Assembly (NCBI RefSeq): GCF_030317115.1
Contig: NZ_JASZYF010000001.1
Location: forward strand, 124,001-188,000
Length of the DNA stretch: 64,000 nucleotides
Direction of reading: 5' to 3'
From: Variovorax gracilis
GTDB lineage: Bacteria > Pseudomonadota > Gammaproteobacteria > Burkholderiales > Burkholderiaceae_C
Under the pieces are notes generated by a model. That model made no database searches, had not been told where the DNA came from, and worked only from the letters and a program-made list of their open reading frames with translations. The position numbers and the translations under genes are program-made. This document shows positions 59,262-64,000 of this stretch, one piece after another; the first letter of the stretch is position 1, and each line of letters starts with the position of its first letter.

Positions 59262-59840
59262 ATGGAATCACCGACGCTCCCCCCAGCCACCCGAAGACTG
59301 CTCCACACGCGCGAGATCGTCTGCCGCGGATACCTGCGCGAAGACGGCCTGCTCGATGTGGAAAGCACCATGAAGGACGTGACGCCCGAGGGCTCGGATC
59401 TCTTCTTCAAGCGCCTCGGCGCCGGGGAGCACCTGCATCGCATGCGCATCACCATGACGGTGGACACCGACCTCGTGATCCGGCAACTGCAGGTGCACAC
59501 GGAGGCTGCGCCCACGCCGTACTGCGCAGACAGCAATCCGGCCTATCGCGGACTGGAAGGCATGAAGATCGGCCCCGGCTTCACCCGAAAGGCCAGGGCC
59601 CTCGTGGGAGGCACCAAGGGATGCACGCACCTGACGGAGCTGCTCGGCCCGCTGGCGACGACGGCCATGCAGGCACTGTTCGCGCTGCGTCGCGAAACCG
59701 GGAGCCTGCGCTCCGCCCATCAGGCCGGCGGTCCGCTGCCCAAGCCTTCGCTCGCCGGCATGTGCCAGGCCTACCGCGAGGATGGCGAGGCGCTCAAGAT
59801 CATCTGGCCGATGCACCGGCGGCCGGAGCCGTCATCCTGA
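59262..59840 (+). CDS. DUF2889 family protein
   Basis: 192-aa cytoplasmic-looking protein of the DUF2889 family, function unknown. Recognisable features are LLHTREIVCRGYLREDGLLDVES, then LQVHTEAAPTPYC, and GGTKGCTHLTELLGPLATTAMQAL (quoted in part: GGTKGCTHLTELLGPLATT), a conserved Cys-His stretch. No signal peptide or TM. Start at ATG 59262; a GTG two codons earlier is possible. The family often accompanies lipid or aromatic catabolic genes, and here it lies between two operator-bearing promoters. Confidence 0.85.
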   Translation: MESPTLPPATRRLLHTREIVCRGYLREDGLLDVESTMKDVTPEGSDLFFKRLGAGEHLHRMRITMTVDTDLVIRQLQVHTEAAPTPYCADSNPAYRGLEGMKIGPGFTRKARALVGGTKGCTHLTELLGPLATTAMQALFALRRETGSLRSAHQAGGPLPKPSLAGMCQAYREDGEALKIIWPMHRRPEPSS

Positions 59841-59860
59841 TCGCCTAGGTGGAATCCCTT

Positions 59861-59877
59861 CCACCCTGCACGGGGGG
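59861..59877. promoter_or_regulatory. 17-bp palindromic operator, copy 9
   Basis: CCACCC-TGCAC-GGGGGG, ending 57 bp before the porin ATG at 59935, a position almost the same as copy 5 relative to its gene. Confidence 0.58.
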
Positions 59878-59934
59878 ATGGCGAAAGGGAGATGCGCACT
59901 ACCTTTGGTTGCGTTTCAACCCTTTCGCTTACAC

Positions 59935-61203
59935 ATGACAAAAACTCTCGTCGCCCTGGCTGCCATGGCCGTAGCCGGCATCGCCTCGGCGCAATCGACG
60001 GTCACCCTCTTCGGCGTCGTCGACGCCGGCATCAGCTACTACGAGACGACCAGCAAGTACCAGAACTATCCACCCCGCTCGATCCCGCAGCCCGACGTCA
60101 AGCAGAGCCAGTGGGCGCTGTCCAACAGCGGCAATGCATCGTCGCGGCTGGGCTTTCGCGGGCAGGAGGACCTGGGCGGTGGGTATGCCGCTTCCTTCTG
60201 GCTCGAATCGACCCTGTGGAACGATGTCGGCACGATCGGCCGCGCCGGCGTCTTCTTCGATCGCCGCTCGACGGTGAGCCTGCTGGGGCCTTTCGGCGAA
60301 GTGCGCCTCGGCCGCGACTACACGCCGACCTTCTGGGACGATGCCGTCTTCGATCCCTTCGGCGTCGTCGGTTCCGGCACCAGCCTCATCGCCCAGATGC
60401 TGGGCGGCGCATTGCCGACGCTGACGCTCAACCGGGGCTACTACGCCCGCAAGGCCAACTCCATCGGCTACTTCCTGCCGCCCAACCTGGGCGGCTTCTA
60501 TGGCCAGGCGATGTACGGCTTCAACGAGAACGTCTCATCACTGCCGATCGAGGACGACCCCAAGGTGGCCAACATCTCGCGCGTGGGCCGCTACGTCGGC
60601 GCCCGCGTCGGCTATTCCACGGGCCCCTTCGACGTCGCGCTCGCCTACGGCAGCAGCACCCTCGCCGACAACTACCACTTCGGCTCGACCACCAACGCGA
60701 ACACGGCCAACCTCGGCGCCTCGTACGACTTCGGCGTGGTGAAGCTCTACGGCGAATACTCGCGCGTCGACGTCAAGACGGACTTCGCGGACATCGCCAC
60801 CTTCCCGTTCACGCCGGCGCTGACCCCGCCGCTCGACGTGAACACCCGCAACTTCCTCGTCGGCCTGAGCATCCCGGTGGGCGCGAGCCAGATCAAGATG
60901 TCGTATGCGCAGGTGAAGGGCGAGTTCTTCAACTTCACGCGCTTCGGCCCGGTGCCGATGAACACGCCCGATCCGAAGGCCGACAAGGTCGCAATCGGCT
61001 ACGTGTACAACCTCTCGAAGCGGACCGCGCTGTACGCGACTTTCGCGGTCACGAAGAACGAGAACGGCGCGGCCGTGGGCGTGGTCAACGTCGCCTCGGC
61101 AGACGTGGCGCCCGGCTACTTCAACACCGTCAACTCGAACGCGCCGGGCTACCGTGCGGATCGAGGCTACGGCTACGACTTCGGCATCCGCCACGCCTTC
61201 TGA
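59935..61203 (+). CDS. Gram-negative outer-membrane porin (Omp32-type)
   Basis: 422-aa trimeric porin of the beta-proteobacterial type. Signal peptide MTKTLVALAAMAVAGIASAQ, mature start SSTVTLFGVVDAGISYYE-like, LGFRGQEDLGGGYAASFWLE and LGPFGEVRLGRDYTP as the conserved barrel start, and a C-terminal GIRHAF ending in Phe. No clear ribosome site is visible before the ATG. The operator upstream suggests coregulation with the catabolic operons, perhaps for substrate entry. It converges on the TonB receptor gene with 1 bp between stops. Confidence 0.93.
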   Translation: MTKTLVALAAMAVAGIASAQSTVTLFGVVDAGISYYETTSKYQNYPPRSIPQPDVKQSQWALSNSGNASSRLGFRGQEDLGGGYAASFWLESTLWNDVGTIGRAGVFFDRRSTVSLLGPFGEVRLGRDYTPTFWDDAVFDPFGVVGSGTSLIAQMLGGALPTLTLNRGYYARKANSIGYFLPPNLGGFYGQAMYGFNENVSSLPIEDDPKVANISRVGRYVGARVGYSTGPFDVALAYGSSTLADNYHFGSTTNANTANLGASYDFGVVKLYGEYSRVDVKTDFADIATFPFTPALTPPLDVNTRNFLVGLSIPVGASQIKMSYAQVKGEFFNFTRFGPVPMNTPDPKADKVAIGYVYNLSKRTALYATFAVTKNENGAAVGVVNVASADVAPGYFNTVNSNAPGYRADRGYGYDFGIRHAF

Positions 61204-61204
61204 T

Positions 61205-63766
61205 TCAGGCTCCGAAGGTGTAGCGCAATCCGATCCACGCCGTGCGGGGCGCACCGGGCGAGTAGAAGGTCGCGCGGGGGATCGGAAAGTCGCCGTTCGC
61301 GTTCGCCGGCAGCGGCCGGGCGACGAAGTTGCCGTTCACGGTGAAGCCATTGGCGCCAAGCAGGCCGCCGGTCGTGTACTTGCGATCGAACAGGTTGGTG
61401 ATCTGGACGAAGATCTTGACTCCCGGCTTCGGCTTGTAGTCCACGCCAAGGTTGAACACCGCGTAGCCCCCGCTGCGCCCCGGCCCGGTGTAGTAGATGC
61501 CGTCGGGCGTGTGCAGGCCGTTCTCGTTGCCGCGCAGGCTCGTGCCGCTCACCGCATTCATGTCCGCGCCGACGCGCCAGTACGCGTTCGGCTCCCAGTC
61601 CGCGAAGAGCTTCAGGATCTGGCGCGGCAGTTGCGGTATGCGGTCGCCGGGGTTGATCACGATGGTCCCTTCGGTGCCGGGGAAGCCGTCCACAGCCGCG
61701 CTGTTGCTGCTGTTGCCGGAGCCGTCGATCGTCTCCGTGCTGCGGTAGGTCGCGTCCAGCAGGCTCAGGTTGCCGCCCACCGTCCAGCTGCTGGCGGGCT
61801 TGGCCTGCAGGCCCATCTCGATCCCTTGGCGCCGCGTCTTGCCGAAGTTCTTGAAGTAGCCGAAGCCGCTCGAGTTGTCCGCAACGAAGAGGATGTCATC
61901 GCGGTTGTCGGAGCGGAACACTCCCAGGTTCCAGGCAACCTTGCCGGCCACTGTGCCGCGAATGCCGGTTTCGAAGGTGGTGGTGACGACCTGCTTGAGT
62001 GGTGGGTCTCCCGCGAAGGAGTTCGGCAGCCTGCACGGGCTCTCCGGATCGGCGCAGCCCAGTTCGATCGACGTGGGCGCGCGGCTGCCCTGGTTCGCGC
62101 CTGCATAGAAGGTGACCATCTCGTTCGCCGCGAAGGTCAGTCCGATGGCCGGATTGAAGCGGCTGAAGGTATGGTCGCCATCCAGCGAACCGGGTCCGCC
62201 GCCGGGCGTGAGGCCGTCTTCGTTCTTGATCGAGGTGTAGTTGTAGCGCCCGGACAGCGTCAGGTGCGTCTGCGTGTTGAGCGCCATCGTGTCGGTGGCA
62301 TAGACACTGCTGGTACGCGAGCGGCTCGACAGATCGACCCGGGCGTCGAAGGCGTCCTCGGACGACTGGGTGCCGTCGGCAAATGCGCCCGGGCCGAACA
62401 CCGGCGTGATCGTGCGATCCGGGTTGATGTATCCGAACTGCGCGCCTTGCGTGAAGCTCACGCGGCTGGCGTCGTAGGCGGCGCCCACGACGAATTGGTG
62501 CCCGATGCTGCCCGTCGTCGCTTGCGCGGACAACTGGCCCGCGAGCCCGTAGTTGGTCTGACGGGCCTCGGTCTGGTTGAGCAGCCCGTTGCACTTCTCG
62601 TTCGGCTCGTCGTTCAGCAGCGCGTTCGCAATGCAGCGCCACTTGGGAAAGGGCGTGTTCGATGCGTTCTCGCCACTGGTCGGGAATCCCGTGTAGCCCG
62701 CGGCCGTCAGTGCCGCCCGCTCGGCGGCGTTGGGCTGGTAGACCGCCTGGTCGAGGGAGTCGTCGTTGATGTCGCCGTTGAAGGTCCTGGCCCTGATGTT
62801 TCGGTAGTAGACGTTGCCCGAGAAGGTCATCGTCTCGCTCAGGGCCTGCACGGTGGCGAGGTTGACGAAGGCGGACCGGTTCTGGGTGTTGTCGGGGATG
62901 GTGCGAACGCTGGCCCAGTCACGCTGCAACGCGCCCCGCTCCTGCACGCCGTTGCCGGTCAGGTCGTTGTCGGCCAGCGCGACGGTCAGCGACACATCGC
63001 CGTCGCGCGTCTTGCGGCCGACCTTGGCGAACAGTTGACGCAGGTCGGAAGGCGATTCGGTGCGCCAGCCGTCTTCGTGGAAAACGTTGCCGGTGACATA
63101 CCAATGCATGCCGTTGTCCGCATTCAGGCCGCCGGTCTCGAACTCCGCGGCAGCCCGTCCGTACGAGCCACCCAGCACCTGGACCGAGGTGCCTGGGTAG
63201 TGGATGCCATCCTTGGTCTGGATCGACAGCGCGCCCCCCAGGGTGTTGAGGCCGAACAGTGGGTTGCTGCCCGGCATCAGGGCGATCGACGCGATGGCGG
63301 TGCGCGAGAACAGGTCCCAGCTCACGACGTCACCGAAGGGCTGGTTCAGGCGCACCCCGTCCAGGAACACAGAGAGTCCCTGCGGCGTGCCGAGCAGCGG
63401 CGACGCCGTGAACCCGCGGTAGTTGATGTCGGGCTGGAAGGGATTGCCCTGGGTCTCGTTGACTGTCACGCCGCCGATGGCGCGGGCGAGGAAGTTCGAC
63501 AGGTCGAGCGAATGGAAGCGCTCCATCTCTGCGCCTGTCGCGGTTTGCACATTCGATGGCACCTGGTCGCGCGGCACGTCGATGCCCGGCAGCGGGGTGA
63601 CGCCGATCACGTTGATGGTGGGCAACTCGGGCGTGGCCTGCACGGCCCCGGCGGGTTCCCCGGCCGGCTGCACCTGTGCATGGGCCGCCAGGCCATGGCA
63701 CAGCAGCAGGGCTGCTGCGGCCACAGGCGCTGACGAAAAAACAACCGCGCGCGCGTTGCCGGACAT
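61205..63766 (-). CDS. TonB-dependent outer-membrane receptor
   Basis: 853-aa receptor with signal peptide ending AAHAQ. The plug domain follows from LPTINVIGVTPLPGIDVPRD, with FLARAIGGVTVNETQGNP, VFLDGVRLNQPFGD and NTLGGALSIQTKDG. The C-terminal barrel runs through FLDATYRSTETIDGSGN and TNLFDRKYTTGG to GLRYTFGA. No TonB-box sequence is obvious, and no FecR/sigma gene is adjacent. Imports a large or scarce ligand (siderophore, heme, vitamin or hydrophobic compound); identity cannot be told. A GGGGA ribosome site precedes the ATG. The next minus-strand gene upstream is a partial LuxR-type protein. Confidence 0.93.
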   Translation of the reverse strand: MSGNARAVVFSSAPVAAAALLLCHGLAAHAQVQPAGEPAGAVQATPELPTINVIGVTPLPGIDVPRDQVPSNVQTATGAEMERFHSLDLSNFLARAIGGVTVNETQGNPFQPDINYRGFTASPLLGTPQGLSVFLDGVRLNQPFGDVVSWDLFSRTAIASIALMPGSNPLFGLNTLGGALSIQTKDGIHYPGTSVQVLGGSYGRAAAEFETGGLNADNGMHWYVTGNVFHEDGWRTESPSDLRQLFAKVGRKTRDGDVSLTVALADNDLTGNGVQERGALQRDWASVRTIPDNTQNRSAFVNLATVQALSETMTFSGNVYYRNIRARTFNGDINDDSLDQAVYQPNAAERAALTAAGYTGFPTSGENASNTPFPKWRCIANALLNDEPNEKCNGLLNQTEARQTNYGLAGQLSAQATTGSIGHQFVVGAAYDASRVSFTQGAQFGYINPDRTITPVFGPGAFADGTQSSEDAFDARVDLSSRSRTSSVYATDTMALNTQTHLTLSGRYNYTSIKNEDGLTPGGGPGSLDGDHTFSRFNPAIGLTFAANEMVTFYAGANQGSRAPTSIELGCADPESPCRLPNSFAGDPPLKQVVTTTFETGIRGTVAGKVAWNLGVFRSDNRDDILFVADNSSGFGYFKNFGKTRRQGIEMGLQAKPASSWTVGGNLSLLDATYRSTETIDGSGNSSNSAAVDGFPGTEGTIVINPGDRIPQLPRQILKLFADWEPNAYWRVGADMNAVSGTSLRGNENGLHTPDGIYYTGPGRSGGYAVFNLGVDYKPKPGVKIFVQITNLFDRKYTTGGLLGANGFTVNGNFVARPLPANANGDFPIPRATFYSPGAPRTAWIGLRYTFGA

Positions 63767-63872
63767 GGAGTCCCCTCGGGTGAGTGAAGTTGTTATCGCG
63801 CATGCCTGCGCGTCCCCTCCCCAACTTATCCCACCGCGTTCGAACGCGACAGGGAAGATTTCCCGCCGTGTA

Positions 63873-64000
63873 TCAGGCGTTGTCGGCAGGAATGAGTCCG
63901 TGGCGCAGCGCCAGGTGCGCCATCGCGGCCGTGGTCTGGATGCCCAGCTTTTCCCTGATCAGGGTCTGGATGTTCGAGACGGTCTTCTGGCTGAGATGCA
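63873..64000 (-). CDS. LuxR/NarL-type response regulator (C-terminal end only)
   Basis: 42 residues before the stop at 63873. HLSQKTVSNIQTLIREKLGI is the recognition and dimer helix of a GerE/NarL HTH, then QTTAAMAHLALRHGLIPADNA ends the protein (quoted as TTAAMAHLALRHGLIP). The start and any receiver domain lie outside the window. It is transcribed toward the TonB receptor gene, 106 bp away. Confidence 0.88.
   Translation of the reverse strand, partial: HLSQKTVSNIQTLIREKLGIQTTAAMAHLALRHGLIPADNA

Noticed and set aside
61154..63733. 859-codon plus-strand frame opposite the TonB receptor
   Set aside because: The minus strand has a complete receptor with signal peptide, plug and barrel; the plus frame has none of these.

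Overview
The window reads as a high-GC chromosome segment of a beta-proteobacterium of the Burkholderiales, most likely Comamonadaceae and close to Variovorax. The basis is recalled resemblance of the proteins, the presence of orphan Bug-type binding proteins and an Omp32-like porin, and one intergenic repeat of a type I associate with that group. I saw no insertion sequences, phage genes or CRISPR arrays.

Positions 1-7020 are a phosphate-starvation neighbourhood: pstC (cut by the window start) and pstS on the minus strand, ppx on the plus strand, then ppk-sixA and an OlsB-like ornithine acyltransferase on the minus strand. PhoB-type 7-4-7 boxes lie in front of pstS, ppx and ppk, with a weaker candidate before olsB. 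Positions 7079-9996 hold a cyclic-nucleotide-domain/FAD oxidoreductase with a small UBP zinc-finger protein, a Nu-class GST, tRNA-Pro(UGG) and a terminator. Positions 10236-14473 form a PQQ-quinoprotein/cytochrome bd oxidase operon, followed by a small protein and a PHB-depolymerase-like esterase.

From 15.8 to 61.2 kb the window is a large catabolic region for alkyl and acyl compounds. It contains an alkylsulfatase-aldehyde dehydrogenase-alcohol dehydrogenase operon with a divergent secreted protein, then an esterase/PhaE-like/class III PhaC/GNAT/acyl-CoA ligase operon. Next come an AMACR-like CoA transferase with etfBA, and two paralogous MalT-type LuxR regulators, each next to an acyl-CoA dehydrogenase + SCP2-type thiolase pair. 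Heteromeric-looking MaoC and acyl-CoA dehydrogenase pairs, two SDRs, two enoyl-CoA hydratases, a feruloyl-CoA-synthase-like ligase and two orphan Bug proteins follow. A third operon has two acyl-CoA synthetases and a nitronate monooxygenase-like protein. The region ends with a DUF2889 protein, a porin and a TonB-dependent receptor. The last 128 bases are the HTH end of a NarL/LuxR-type protein.

Two themes stand out. (1) The enzyme set (alpha-methylacyl-CoA racemase, acyl-CoA dehydrogenases, MaoC hydratase, MFE-2/17beta-HSD4-like SDR, SCPx-like thiolase) parallels the peroxisomal route for alpha-methyl-branched or steroid-side-chain acyl-CoAs. (2) Nine copies of a 17-bp palindrome, C(C/T)(A/C)CCC-N5-GGG(T/G)(G/A)G, sit in the control regions of nearly every operon of this block from 20.4 to 59.9 kb. 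They look like the operators of one regulon, plausibly read by the two MalT-like LuxR regulators.
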